Source of the DNA: Lutimaribacter degradans
GTDB lineage: Bacteria > Pseudomonadota > Alphaproteobacteria > Rhodobacterales > Rhodobacteraceae
Length of the DNA stretch: 56,804 nt
Assembly (NCBI RefSeq): GCF_023703375.1
Contig: NZ_JAMQGO010000016.1
Span: 1-56,804 of the forward strand
Direction of reading: 5' to 3'
A program made the position numbers and the translations under genes. Shown here in pieces: positions 25,736 to 34,858 of the stretch. Each line of letters opens with the position of its first letter. The stretch's first letter is position 1. The notes below the pieces were generated by a model that did no database searches, had not been told where the DNA came from, and saw nothing but the letters and a program-made list of their open reading frames with translations.

Positions 25736-28700
25736 TCAACCCAGCACCTTGCGCAACTTCATGGCAAGCTGCTCACGCCGATAGGGCTTGCTCAGGAGTT
25801 CTACACCGGGATCAAGCTTGCCGTTGTGAACAATAGAATTCTCTGTGTAGCCCGATGTGAAGAGGACCTTGATTCCGGGGTGCAGTTGTCGCGCGGCATC
25901 GGCCACAGCGCGCCCGCCCATACCGCCGGGTATGACCACGTCTGTGAAGAGAAGGTCTATCTCAGGAACCTGTTGCAGAATTTCGAGTGCTTCGGGCCCT
26001 GCTGACGCTTGGAAAACCCGATATCCAAGCCCCTTGAGCTGCGCCACAACATGTTCGCGCACGAGCCCGTCGTCTTCAACGACAAGGATCGTTTCCTCGC
26101 CTCCGATGATCTGCCGGTCCGTATTTTTGAGCAGAACCCCGCCTTCCTTGGCCTGAGAACGTGGAAAGTAGAGCTTGAAGGCGGTGCCTTCACCAATTTC
26201 GGAATAGATCCGGATATGGCCGCCCGATTGCTTCACGAAACCGTAGACCATGCTGAGCCCGAGCCCCGTGCCATTGCCGACATCCTTGGTGGTGAAGAAC
26301 GGTTCGAAAATTCGCCCCAAGGTCTCGGGTGGAATACCATGGCCTGTATCGGTGACCACGATCAGCACATACTGCCCAGCCTCGATTTCCAGTTCGCTGG
26401 CAACATACTCGTCATCCAGCGCGGCATTGGCGATCTCGATGGTCAATGCACCACCTTCTGGCATCGCATCGCGGGCATTCAGGGCGAGGTTCAGAACCGC
26501 AGCTTCAAGCTGACCGGGATCAATTTCGGCTTTCCACAAGCCGCCAGAGCGCACGATCTCGATCCCGATGTTCTCGGGCAAGGTGCGCCGCAACAAGCTG
26601 TCCATCCCCTGGATCAACTGGCTGACATCCAAAACTTGCGGCTCCAGGGTTTGCTGGCGCGCAAAGGCAAGCAGGCGGTTGGTCAGCTCGGCCCCCCTTA
26701 GAGCAGCATTTGCGGTCATCTCCGCCATTGCGTGAAGACGCGGCTGTTTTTCCAGTTCTTCTGACAAGGCTTCGGCATTGCCCAGAATTACGGTCAGCAA
26801 GTTGTTGAAGTCATGCGCGACACCGCCGGTCAGCTGGCCCACGGCCTCCATTTTCTGGGCCTGACGCAACCGCTCCTCCAGTTGCAGGCGTTCGGTGATA
26901 TCGAGCATGCTGCCAAGCGCCTTGGTCACGCGACCGTATTCATTGCGAACGACAAACCCGCGGTCCTCGACTGTTGCCCAACTGCCATCGGCGCGCTGAA
27001 ACCGGAATATCTCTTGCAAGACGTCTTTCTGCTCGGTTCGCAGGGCCTCGAAGGCTTGGGTTGCGCGTGCTCGGTCATCGGGGTGAATTAGCTCACGCCA
27101 CGCGGTCGGTGTGCCGTCGCCCTGGAGTGCCGCATGCCCGTATATCTCCTGCATGCCGTCGCTCCACCAGAGGCTGTCGCTGTCGATGTCCCATTCCCAG
27201 ACAGCGGTGCCAGTGGCCCTGGCGACGAGGCGAAAGCGCGCTTCATTGGCGCGCAGCGCGTGTTCGGCATTTTTTCGCTCGGTAATGTCGCGCTGGATAG
27301 AGACCCAATGCGTGACCGATCCCGCTTCATTGGGCACTGGCACGATCTCCAGTTCCAGCCAGAATTCCTCGCCCGATTTGGTGTAGTTGATCAGCTCAGA
27401 CCGCACAGGCTCAAATTTCTCCATGGCGTGCCGGATACGGTCGAGCTCGTCACGCTGCGTCTTTGGGCCCTGCAGGGTGCGCGGCGTTTTGCCAATCACT
27501 TCCTCGCGGGAGTAACCCGTGCGTCGTTCGAACGCATCGTTCACATACACGATCTTCGGCCCATCCGGAGCGTCAATCGGTTCTGCCTCGGTGATAAGCA
27601 AGATGTCGTTCAGGTTTGACGTGGCAACATCCAGCAGTCGCAGTTGTTCGTCGCGGGCGCGCTGCTCGGTGACATCCCGGAAGTAGATCGCCAGCCCGCG
27701 GGGGGTTGGTTCCGCGTCGATCTCGAACCATGTCCGAAGCGTAGGATAGTATTCCAGAAACTGAACTTCCCGTCCTTCAGCGATCGCGAGTTCGAATTGC
27801 TGTTTGATGTTTCCGGCAGCTTCAGGAAACTCTTCCCAGGCTATCTTGCCAAGAATGTCCTCTCGTTTGCGTTGAAGAAGACGCTCGGCCTGACCGTTCA
27901 CGAAAATGAAGCGCCAGTCGCTATCGAGCAGATAGAAGGCATCGCTGATACTTTCGAGAGTTTCCACGAGATTGTTGCTCAGTTCGTTCGCCTTCTGCTG
28001 CGCGGCAACGTGTTCAGAGATATCCTGAAAAGATCCTTGAATGGCGACGATGCGGTCAGCTTCATCAAATTCCGGTTCGCCGATCGCGCGCACCCATAGC
28101 CTGCGCCCCTTGGCACTGATGATTTCAAGCTTCTCGGAAAAAGGTTTGCCGTCGTCGAGGCAGGCCCGGAAAAGGGTAGCAATTCGGTCTCTGTGTTCCG
28201 GCGCATAATATGAGATGCCTTGCTCTACGCTTGGCGAGAACCCCTCCGGTTCATCGTGGATTCGGGCGGTCTCGGGTGACCACTCCAGTCGATCAGAACT
28301 TACGTCGTATCGCCATGCGCCAAACTTTGCCGATGTTCCCGCGATCTCGAGTAGCCGTTTCGTCCGCCTCATGTCACGGGAGGCCGCTTCTTCGCGCGCG
28401 AGCGCGGCCTGCGCGGTTTGCTCGGCAACGACGAGGCGAGAGACGTCGCGTGCAGCAATGAGTTCGGCACGACGACCATCATAGGTGATTGTGTGCCCGG
28501 TAATGTCCACGTGGATTACCCGGCCGGACTTCAGGCGATGCCGCCACACCCCAGCCTCATCGCGGCCTTCGGTTACCGCAGCGACGTTCTTTTCCAGCGC
28601 GGCGCGCTCCTCCGCAGGGCGAATATCAGCGATTGTCATCGCCAAAAATTCCTCGCGGGAATATCCGTATTTAACGATTGCCGAGTTGTTGACTTCAAGG

Positions 28701-28777
28701 AAGCGCAACGTTTCCAGATCATATACCCACATCGGGTCCGGATTGGACATGAAGAGGCTATCTGGGGCGAAGTTCAA
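25736..28777 (-). CDS. Hybrid histidine kinase with five PAS domains
   Basis: 1013 residues, soluble. Five PAS-type domains span about 1-115, 135-265, 266-385, 386-520 and 525-650; then HisKA with His655, HATPase, and a receiver with Asp946 in [11 protein letters not shown]. The fourth PAS has the LOV-like segment [13 protein letters not shown], but the flavin-linking Cys of LOV domains is absent (GKTPRTLQG rather than GRNCRFLQG), so no classical photocycle is expected. It converges on the kaiBC-linked kinase and shares its C-terminal half, so one arose from the other by duplication or recombination. Signal unknown. Confidence 0.92.
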   Translation of the reverse strand: MNFAPDSLFMSNPDPMWVYDLETLRFLEVNNSAIVKYGYSREEFLAMTIADIRPAEERAALEKNVAAVTEGRDEAGVWRHRLKSGRVIHVDITGHTITYDGRRAELIAARDVSRLVVAEQTAQAALAREEAASRDMRRTKRLLEIAGTSAKFGAWRYDVSSDRLEWSPETARIHDEPEGFSPSVEQGISYYAPEHRDRIATLFRACLDDGKPFSEKLEIISAKGRRLWVRAIGEPEFDEADRIVAIQGSFQDISEHVAAQQKANELSNNLVETLESISDAFYLLDSDWRFIFVNGQAERLLQRKREDILGKIAWEEFPEAAGNIKQQFELAIAEGREVQFLEYYPTLRTWFEIDAEPTPRGLAIYFRDVTEQRARDEQLRLLDVATSNLNDILLITEAEPIDAPDGPKIVYVNDAFERRTGYSREEVIGKTPRTLQGPKTQRDELDRIRHAMEKFEPVRSELINYTKSGEEFWLELEIVPVPNEAGSVTHWVSIQRDITERKNAEHALRANEARFRLVARATGTAVWEWDIDSDSLWWSDGMQEIYGHAALQGDGTPTAWRELIHPDDRARATQAFEALRTEQKDVLQEIFRFQRADGSWATVEDRGFVVRNEYGRVTKALGSMLDITERLQLEERLRQAQKMEAVGQLTGGVAHDFNNLLTVILGNAEALSEELEKQPRLHAMAEMTANAALRGAELTNRLLAFARQQTLEPQVLDVSQLIQGMDSLLRRTLPENIGIEIVRSGGLWKAEIDPGQLEAAVLNLALNARDAMPEGGALTIEIANAALDDEYVASELEIEAGQYVLIVVTDTGHGIPPETLGRIFEPFFTTKDVGNGTGLGLSMVYGFVKQSGGHIRIYSEIGEGTAFKLYFPRSQAKEGGVLLKNTDRQIIGGEETILVVEDDGLVREHVVAQLKGLGYRVFQASAGPEALEILQQVPEIDLLFTDVVIPGGMGGRAVADAARQLHPGIKVLFTSGYTENSIVHNGKLDPGVELLSKPYRREQLAMKLRKVLG

Positions 28778-29218
28778 TTTCCAGTTCCTCGGGTGGATAT
28801 GAAGAGGGCCAAGGCGTAATCACAGTGGTTCGTCACCTCGTCTGTGCCGTCGCCACGATAAACATTGTGAAATTTCATTGAAATACGATCGTGGGTTTTC
28901 CGTCAACCAACGAATACGGGCAACACCTGGGTAATCCCTCCCGATCTTGAGGGGATGCGATAGTAGAATTTTCTCGGCAGAATGAACGGAGAGATTCTGA
29001 CATGCCCCCCAAGAGTCCTGGTTTATGAGTCAGCTCTGTTCAGGTGTTGGTCCGCTTCTGACCGTTGGCAATATTCCCGCGGGGTCAGCCCCTCGAGGCT
29101 CGAACGCGGGCAGCAGCTACAATCGCCCGGCTGGTCCGAATGTGCGCTGACATGCCTGACAGGGATAGGTCAAGACGAAGGGGTGACCAATGTCACCCCT
29201 CCCATCGCATCAAAAGGA
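28778..29218. other. Intergenic stretch without a recognised gene
   Basis: Should contain the promoter of the five-PAS kinase on the minus strand. AACG near 28911 lacks a matching GTTCC at the right distance. No conserved coding sequence seen; a hairpin at 29179-29200 is described separately. Confidence 0.5.
29179..29200. terminator. Hairpin at the end of the EF-hand gene
   Basis: AGGGGTGAC-CAAT-GTCACCCCT is a perfect 9-bp stem with a 4-base loop, placed 19 bases after the stop of the minus-strand EF-hand gene. No long T-run follows. Confidence 0.5.
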
Positions 29219-29551
29219 TCAATGCTCCCAGTAACCGCCTTGACGGTCCCGGCTGAAGTGCTCGAACTCCTGATCGTCCATCGCGCCGTCGCGGTTCCGA
29301 TCATAATAGTTGAAAACGCCGGAGTTGTATTCGCGCTCTGTGATCATGCCGTCATTGTCGGCATCCAACGCGCTGAATGGCGTTCCGGACTCCTCGAATG
29401 CCGAAGTCCAGGTCTGGGTGAACTCGTCCTGGTTCAGCGCATTGTCTTTGTCGAGATCCCATCCGGTAAGGCCTTGCGCGACCGCCGGCCCTGCGGCTAG
29501 CGCGGTGACGACCGCACTGAGGCCGGCAAGTTTCTTGAGGTTGATAAGCAT
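29219..29551 (-). CDS. Secreted EF-hand calcium-binding protein
   Basis: 110 residues with a signal peptide (LAGLSAVVTALAAGPAVAQG). Three EF-hand loops are visible: DLDKDNALNQDEF, DADNDGMITEREY and DRNRDGAMDDQEF, each with Asp at positions 1, 3 and 5 or close equivalents and Glu at 12. AAGGAG lies upstream of ATG 29551. It is probably periplasmic or exported and binds calcium. A perfect GGAAC-N16-CGTT promoter lies about 50 bases upstream, so expression by an EcfG-type stress sigma factor is likely. Confidence 0.87.
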   Translation of the reverse strand: MLINLKKLAGLSAVVTALAAGPAVAQGLTGWDLDKDNALNQDEFTQTWTSAFEESGTPFSALDADNDGMITEREYNSGVFNYYDRNRDGAMDDQEFEHFSRDRQGGYWEH

Positions 29552-29599
29552 GTGGTTTCTCCTTTGTTTCGGTGTCGACGCAACGCCGACTACTTACTC

Positions 29600-29624
29600 A
29601 ACGAAGATATTCGATAGATGTTCC
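29600..29624 (-). promoter_or_regulatory. EcfG-type promoter of the EF-hand gene
   Basis: On the minus strand GGAAC (29620-29624), 16-base spacer, CGTT (29600-29603). It matches the general stress response consensus of alphaproteobacteria exactly and lies about 49 bases from the start codon. Confidence 0.75.
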
Positions 29625-29908
29625 ATTTTCGTCAGAAGCGGCAAGCAGGCACCTGCATAATCGCCGGGGTCCTGAGGGGCTCGTCCGCGCTGCAGTCACA
29701 GGTCTGTGGCTGCGAAACTTCGTCAAGCGCTGCCCGAGTGGCGCAATCGCCGCCACCGGGTTTCGCAGTTGATAAAGCTCCTCGGGGTCACCGCCTCACA
29801 AGCGCCTTTCGCCTGCCCCAGATACAACCTGATCAACGGGGACAAGGCTCACCGGGTTGGAAATGCGGGCCCAGAAAGTGGTCGAACGTGACGAAGGATC
29901 GAAGCGTT

Positions 29909-30070
29909 ATGAAGAGTGACGATTGGCGTAGGCACTACAGCGAGGACAGACCCCACAGCGCGATCGGATACAACATCCCGATTGTCATGCGTTGCCCCGA
30001 TAGCGCTACCAGCCCGTCATCGTGAAAAGAGCCGGAAAAAAGCAGCTCCCTGCGATCCAAGGTTGGGTGG
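29909..30070 (+). mobile_element. IS3-family transposase C-terminal remnant
   Basis: DDWRRHYSEDRPHSAIGYN followed by IPIVM and, past a stop, EPEKSSSLRSKVG is the usual tail of IS3-type OrfB, with the last catalytic Glu region (DWRRHYSEDRPHSAIG). The rest of OrfB and any OrfA are missing or too decayed to read. A frame at 29706-29891 may be more of the debris. Confidence 0.7.
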
Positions 30071-30270
30071 CAGTGCACAAACCCGTGGACTTCGTTATAG
30101 ATGAGGGGCCGCTGGGCGGTGACCTGCCCCCTCCACAGCGGAAGCCGCCTGTTAGGAGACAGCTACAAATTCCGGGCCATGTCAGGCGACCTATGCGATC
30201 AGGAAAACAAGCATTTCAAGGCATTGACTGGCCGGCGCTGGCGGCGCCAGCGCCGCCGACAGCGACCTTG

Positions 30271-31626
30271 TCAGACATAAAAGTCCAAGTCTTCCTGCGC
30301 CTTTAGGAGATCGCGCAAGGTGATCGGATCGTCTCCGAAGAAGAACACCAGTCCCCAGTGGGTCCCGAAGGCTGACCGATCAGGCACTGTTTCCTCCACG
30401 GGTGCAACCAGTTCGTGCCCGTCAAAATAGGGGTGTTCCGTTGTTTCCTTCGGGATTTCCAGTTTGCTGACGACACGACGTCGGGGATACACACCAAAGC
30501 AGCCCGCGTAGCCTTTTGCGTCTTCCACCGCACGCGGAAAGAAGGCGTCGACCTCCTCCTTGGTGCTCTTGGGGTCGAAGACGAGGATCGAGGCCTGGTA
30601 GGCACTGAAGCCGTAAGCCCTTTCGATCAGCTCGAACGCTTTGAAGCCCGGTGGACGGTAGGCAACCTCGCCGAAGTACATTTCCCCATCGGAGGTCACG
30701 AAATACTCTGGATGGATCTGGCCGAACTTGATGTCGAAGGTCTTGATCAGCTTTTCGATCTGCTTGGTGATCGCCTCGCGCCAGCTTTCCAGCTCGCGGG
30801 TGGCAGGCACGAAGACGGAATACCCCAGCGTCACATACTCCGAGATGTTCAGAAACTTTATCTCGCCGTCGTGTATCCAGGCCTCGACCGCAAACTCCCA
30901 CCCATCAAGATGGCTTTCCATCAATAGCGGATACTCTTCTTCTGGAATTTTATCGATATCTTCGATGTCACGGATCATCCTGTGACCGAGACACCCGGCC
31001 TTGTCGAAGGCCTTTACGTGGATCGGATCATCCGGGTCGCCGTCAAGCTTCAACAGCGTCTGGTTCACCCGCTTCATGAAGCGCACGATGTCGTCCTTTT
31101 CGTAGGCTTCTTCGAAAATGCCTACACGGATACCCCCCAGTTGGGCGCGCCGCTTCATCAATGCCTTGTCTCGGAACAGGATCGACTGGCCGTACATGCG
31201 CGGCTGATCCATCAGGACCGAGTTGATCGCGCCGGACCATTCGACGGTTTCCTCGAACAGCGGAATCGCCACATCCACACCCAGGTCCTTGAGCCGTTGG
31301 GCAATCTCCATGGACCGGTCGTTCAACCGCGCGAAATCCCAGGGAATAATCGGGATGTTGTTGGCCTCGCAAAAGTCTATGGCCCAATCGGGCGCGACCA
31401 CGATATAGCGACGGTCAAATTTCTGGGCAGCCTTGATGGCATTGATGCTCCAGCCCAGCAAGGCGACGTAGCCCTTGTTCGGATCCTTGGGCGTTTCCGT
31501 TCCCTTGACGGAATCAAGGTTCGGATCCGTCCAGTTCGAGATGTCCTTTGCGATCGGGGCTTCTGAAGATTTCAAAATGGCTTTTCTCCTGAGGGATGTC
31601 TTTTCCAACACTGGCGACACGTGCAA
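30271..31626 (-). CDS. ATP-grasp family protein (carboxylate-amine ligase-like), function unknown
   Basis: 451 residues, soluble. It has a pre-ATP-grasp segment (VALLGWSINAIKAAQKF), a middle with IPLFEETVEWSGAINS and LMKRRAQLGG, then HVKAFDKAGCLGHRM, ESHLDGWEFAVEAWIHDGE and FGEVAYRPPGFKAFE, which match the ATP- and metal-binding end of the ATP-grasp fold. Such enzymes join acyl phosphates to amines. Substrates are unknown and no biosynthetic partner is adjacent; the divergent neighbour is an ectoine synthase pseudogene. Starts at 31626 or an internal Met near 31575 are both possible. Confidence 0.75.
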   Translation of the reverse strand: MHVSPVLEKTSLRRKAILKSSEAPIAKDISNWTDPNLDSVKGTETPKDPNKGYVALLGWSINAIKAAQKFDRRYIVVAPDWAIDFCEANNIPIIPWDFARLNDRSMEIAQRLKDLGVDVAIPLFEETVEWSGAINSVLMDQPRMYGQSILFRDKALMKRRAQLGGIRVGIFEEAYEKDDIVRFMKRVNQTLLKLDGDPDDPIHVKAFDKAGCLGHRMIRDIEDIDKIPEEEYPLLMESHLDGWEFAVEAWIHDGEIKFLNISEYVTLGYSVFVPATRELESWREAITKQIEKLIKTFDIKFGQIHPEYFVTSDGEMYFGEVAYRPPGFKAFELIERAYGFSAYQASILVFDPKSTKEEVDAFFPRAVEDAKGYAGCFGVYPRRRVVSKLEIPKETTEHPYFDGHELVAPVEETVPDRSAFGTHWGLVFFFGDDPITLRDLLKAQEDLDFYV

Positions 31627-31855
31627 TGACCCGCCATAGTCGATAGATGCTTAGCTAATTTAAGTATAATGCAAGGTTGCGGAGTCGTCAAATCAGCCTT
31701 TGCTGGCGCTCCCGAAAACGGGAGTATGGAAAATATTTCCACAAAATAAGTTATCTACAACCTTTAAAGTTGTTTCTCTGGGGCTTGCAGGATGGTGGTT
31801 GCTCTCGTTGCGCAGCGATGTTCATCTCAAGACTGATAAAAATGATTAGAACTTC

Positions 31856-32254
31856 AAAATTAAAGTTGTTCGAGTTCAGGACATCATCGGCACCTATCGT
31901 GAAGTCAGCGGCCCGGGTTGGACAAGTCGCCGGATGTTGCTCAAGCAAGACGGCATGGGGTTTTCTATGCATGAAACCATCATCCCCGCTGGCGCAGAGA
32001 TGGACCTATGGTATAAGCCCCATCTGGAAGCGGTTTAGTGCGTGGCTGGCAACGGAAGCATCCTGGACAAGGCCACCGGAGAAGCGCACGAGATCACCGA
32101 CGGAACGCTTTATGCGCTGGACAACCATGATCAGCACACATTGCGCGGCGGCACCGAAGACATGCGGCTTATCTGCGCCTTCAATCCTCCGGTCAAGGGA
32201 CGGAGAGTGCACGAAGAAGATGGCGCTTACCTGCCGGATGACGGCGAATCGTAA
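31856..32254 (+). pseudogene. ectC: Ectoine synthase, broken by an in-frame TAG and no usable start
   Basis: One frame carries a nearly complete EctC cupin: GTYREVSGPGWTSRRMLLKQ, GMGFSMHETIIPAGAEMDL, then, after TAG at 32036-32038 that replaces the Tyr of the EAVYCV motif, [29 protein letters not shown] and [19 protein letters not shown] [14 protein letters not shown]. EctC closes N-acetyl-diaminobutyrate to ectoine. Upstream the frame meets another stop instead of the usual MIVRN start. The surrounding 31640-31900 is notably AT-rich. ectA and ectB are absent, so this is an isolated, recently broken copy. Confidence 0.85.
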
Positions 32255-32457
32255 GGCGTAAAACGTCGTTTCCTTCCGGCAGCCCAAACGTGAGGGCCGG
32301 TGTCGATACGGCCTTTGGTGTTTGGGGTGTTGCCAAACCGCCGGAAATTGGGTGAAGCACTTTTCGGAAACTCGTGAACACTCGGTTCACTGTTTGGTCC
32401 TTAACCTTCGGCTTGGCTTTTCGAGCCGCAGCAAGAAATATCGGGAGCCCATCCTGC

Positions 32458-33423
32458 ATGTACGTCTTTTTCAACCCCGTTGGGGCAGGCTCGCTCTGGT
32501 TTCACAATCTTGCCACCGCGGATGGAACCCGAGTGGCCTATGATCCGCAGGCCCGCGCGTTCATCCCGACGCCGCCCTTTTGCGTCAACCGCGAGATCAT
32601 CGGATGCAACTGGATCGCACCCGAAGACGGAGCGCCCTGCCGATCCTGCGCCATGACCGCAGTCTATCCCGATACGTCCAATCCCGAAACGCGGGCGAAC
32701 TGGGCCCAAACCGAAGCCGCAAAACGTTGGGTGCTGGACAATCTTGGGCGCTGGCACTGGTTTCGCCCGGAGGATCGCGGGACACCGCCGTATTTTCACA
32801 TGCTTGATGACGGACCGACCCCTGCGGCGATGGGGCACGTGAATGGCGTTGTCACGATCAGCGTGGCCGAAGCCGATCCGGTTCTCCGCACGACGCGGCG
32901 CGAAGCGCTCGACGAGCCATATCGTACAATGATCGGCCATTTCCGCCATGAGATCGCGCATATGCTCTGGTGGCGCCTCAGCTTGCGCACCGACTTCCTG
33001 GAGGCGTTTCGCAGCGTCTTCGGCGACGAACGGGCCGACTATGCCGCCGCGCTGCAGCGGCATTACAATTATGGTCCGCCGGACGACTGGAGCCAGACCT
33101 ACTTGACGACCTATGCGTCGGCCCATCCTCACGAGGATTGGGCGGAAACCGCTGCGCATCTGCTGCATCTGACCGATATCGCGGATAGCGCTATTTCGGC
33201 GGGGCTCATTCTGCCGGGTATACCGCAGACCGGCTGGGATGCTTACGCTGAGGCGGACACCATGTCGTTAATTCGAACTGCGATCAAGGTCGTCACGATC
33301 ATCAATCACGCCAATCGCTCCATGGGCTTGGATGATGTGTATCCATTTGTGGTGTCTCACGGCGCTCAGAAAAAGCTCGCCTTTGTCCATGAGTGGCTGC
33401 GCAGAGGCGCCTTGGGCAGATGA
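32458..33423 (+). CDS. Putative zinc metallopeptidase with degenerate zinc-ribbon N-terminus
   Basis: 321 residues. HEIAH at 164-168 is the zinc-binding motif of the PF15887-type putative zinc-binding metallopeptidases; Glu of the downstream HEDWAET block would complete the site. In relatives an N-terminal zinc ribbon with two CxxC pairs precedes it. Here the matching segment reads FFNPVGAGSLWFHN then ATADGTRVAYDP, so all four first cysteines have been replaced, while a later CVNREIIGC and CRSC remain. ATG 32458 has GGGAG at 32443-32447 and lines up with the family start. Soluble, function unknown. Confidence 0.78.
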   Translation: MYVFFNPVGAGSLWFHNLATADGTRVAYDPQARAFIPTPPFCVNREIIGCNWIAPEDGAPCRSCAMTAVYPDTSNPETRANWAQTEAAKRWVLDNLGRWHWFRPEDRGTPPYFHMLDDGPTPAAMGHVNGVVTISVAEADPVLRTTRREALDEPYRTMIGHFRHEIAHMLWWRLSLRTDFLEAFRSVFGDERADYAAALQRHYNYGPPDDWSQTYLTTYASAHPHEDWAETAAHLLHLTDIADSAISAGLILPGIPQTGWDAYAEADTMSLIRTAIKVVTIINHANRSMGLDDVYPFVVSHGAQKKLAFVHEWLRRGALGR

Positions 33424-33662
33424 TGGACAAGCCCCTGTTCCGACAACCGTGTCTGATTTTTCGGATGATCTGATTTGGCGCCTCTAATTTCGGACATAGG
33501 GATTCTGGAAAAACCGGAGCGGTTCAAGCGGGGTCGATGAAGTCATGTTCGATGGAACCGGCCTCGGTTTCGTAGACCTGATCTTCACGGATACTGCGGA
33601 GGGGGGCTAGGTGGGCTTTGCCAGGTTGGTCTGTCACGACGGGACCAAGAGCCGTGCTCCGT

Positions 33663-34046
33663 TCAGGCAGCCATTAGCCGCATAGTTGTTCCACGGGCTG
33701 AACGCGTCAGCCCGAGATTGGCAGCATAGGCATTTCTGCGGCTTTGAAGCTGTATCTCCAGCACGTCTCTGTTTGCGCCGACCGCTCGCCAAAGCCAATG
33801 GTTTCGTCCTCGAATTGAAATCACGACCTCGTCCAGGTGCCGTTTGTCGGCAGGAACCGGGCGATCGCGACCGATGTTGGCCGCTATCTGCGTTCCAAAC
33901 CGCGGGCACCAAACCCGGATGCTTTCATACGAGACGATTTCGCCCCGTTGGGTCAACAGATCCTCGACATCGCGCAGGCTCAGGTCAAACCGATGGTACG
34001 TCCAGATGGCATAGGAAATGATGGGACGAGGGCATCGGAAGCAGTT
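33663..34046 (-). mobile_element. IS6-family transposase fragment
   Basis: Minus strand reads PRPIISYAIWTYHRFDLSL, RDVEDLLTQRG, ADKRHLDEVVISIRG (first catalytic Asp) and RNAYAAN, then ends. It covers only the N-terminal half of an IS6-type transposase and differs from the copies at 1549 and 15321 (for example ISIRGRNHWLW versus IPINGRKYRLW). No terminal repeat was seen. The flank 33424-33640 holds no recognised gene. Confidence 0.75.
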
Positions 34047-34052
34047 CGGACT

Positions 34053-34595
34053 CTAACTGGTTTTCGCTAGACGAGCATGACGCAAGGCAATGTAATCGGT
34101 GACACAGTCAGCGAGGTCAGTAATCGCACGCTTCTGGTTGTCGCTCCAGTCCCGCGGTACCCGGTCCAGCGCACAGAGTGACCCGAGTGTCTCGCCTGAC
34201 GGCCCCGAGATCGGCGCCCCAAGATATGCGATTACGCCCATTTCATCGATAATGGGATTGTTCCTGATCCGCTCGTCAGTCCGCGCGTCGGACACGGCAA
34301 GCATTTCGCCGGTTCGGGTCACGATCTTGCAAAAGGAACGATCCAGATCCGTCTGGCTCAATCCAGCAGGCAGGCCTTTCGCGGATTTGAAATACTGTCG
34401 ATAGGCACTCTCCTCAACGAAGGAGACGAGCGCGATCGGAACCTCGGCCGCATGACACACCAACCGGGTGAACCGATTGAACTCAGGCTCGGGCGGGCTG
34501 TCGACCAGCGACAGGTGACGCAGCACGTTTGCTACGACGTCATCCGCGCTCTTGCCGGATTTTTCAGGGAGGTCCGCGGTCCGCTGTTCCTGCAT
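34053..34595 (-). CDS. GAF-domain protein
   Basis: 180 residues consisting mostly of one GAF domain: EFNRFTRLVCHAAEVPIALV, DRSFCKIVTRTGEML, IAYLGAPISGPSGETLGSLC and a C-terminal helix. Free-standing GAF proteins of this type bind small ligands or take part in signalling; no output domain is attached. The 3' end touches the IS6 fragment. Neighbours give no clear partner. ATG 34595 is the natural start of the frame. Confidence 0.82.
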   Translation of the reverse strand: MQEQRTADLPEKSGKSADDVVANVLRHLSLVDSPPEPEFNRFTRLVCHAAEVPIALVSFVEESAYRQYFKSAKGLPAGLSQTDLDRSFCKIVTRTGEMLAVSDARTDERIRNNPIIDEMGVIAYLGAPISGPSGETLGSLCALDRVPRDWSDNQKRAITDLADCVTDYIALRHARLAKTS

Positions 34596-34801
34596 CTTCG
34601 CTATCCTTGATGTTTAGGCCGAACTCATGATCACGGGACAGGAGAATGCTGACCCGGATGTATGATCGGCAAACTGTCAGCAAAAAATGGCGAGGGGATG
34701 GCATACCAAGGGCGACAGTTAGGTCTCGTCAGGCAAAAACGCTTGCCGTTGGTGTGCGTGGAACAAAACAACCTGTTGACCACGTTTTGTTGAAACATTT
34801 A

Positions 34802-34823
34802 GTCCGCCCCTTTCGGGACGGAC
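34802..34823 (-). terminator. Hairpin after the OmpA-like gene
   Basis: GTCCGTCCC-GAAA-GGGGCGGAC on the minus strand forms a 9-bp stem with one G-T pair, 36 bases after the stop of the OmpA-like gene. Confidence 0.5.
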
Positions 34824-34858
34824 CATGATGCTTCTTTTGCTGACAAGAATAGAATGGA

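Noticed and set aside
29706..29891. 61-codon frame in IS3 debris
   Set aside because: Looks like further transposon remains but no family could be fixed, so it was not listed separately.
34763..34787. GGAAC...CGTT near 34763-34787 on the plus strand
   Set aside because: Spacer is 18 bases and no plus-strand gene follows; the area also forms an AACAAAAC/GTTTTGTT inverted repeat.
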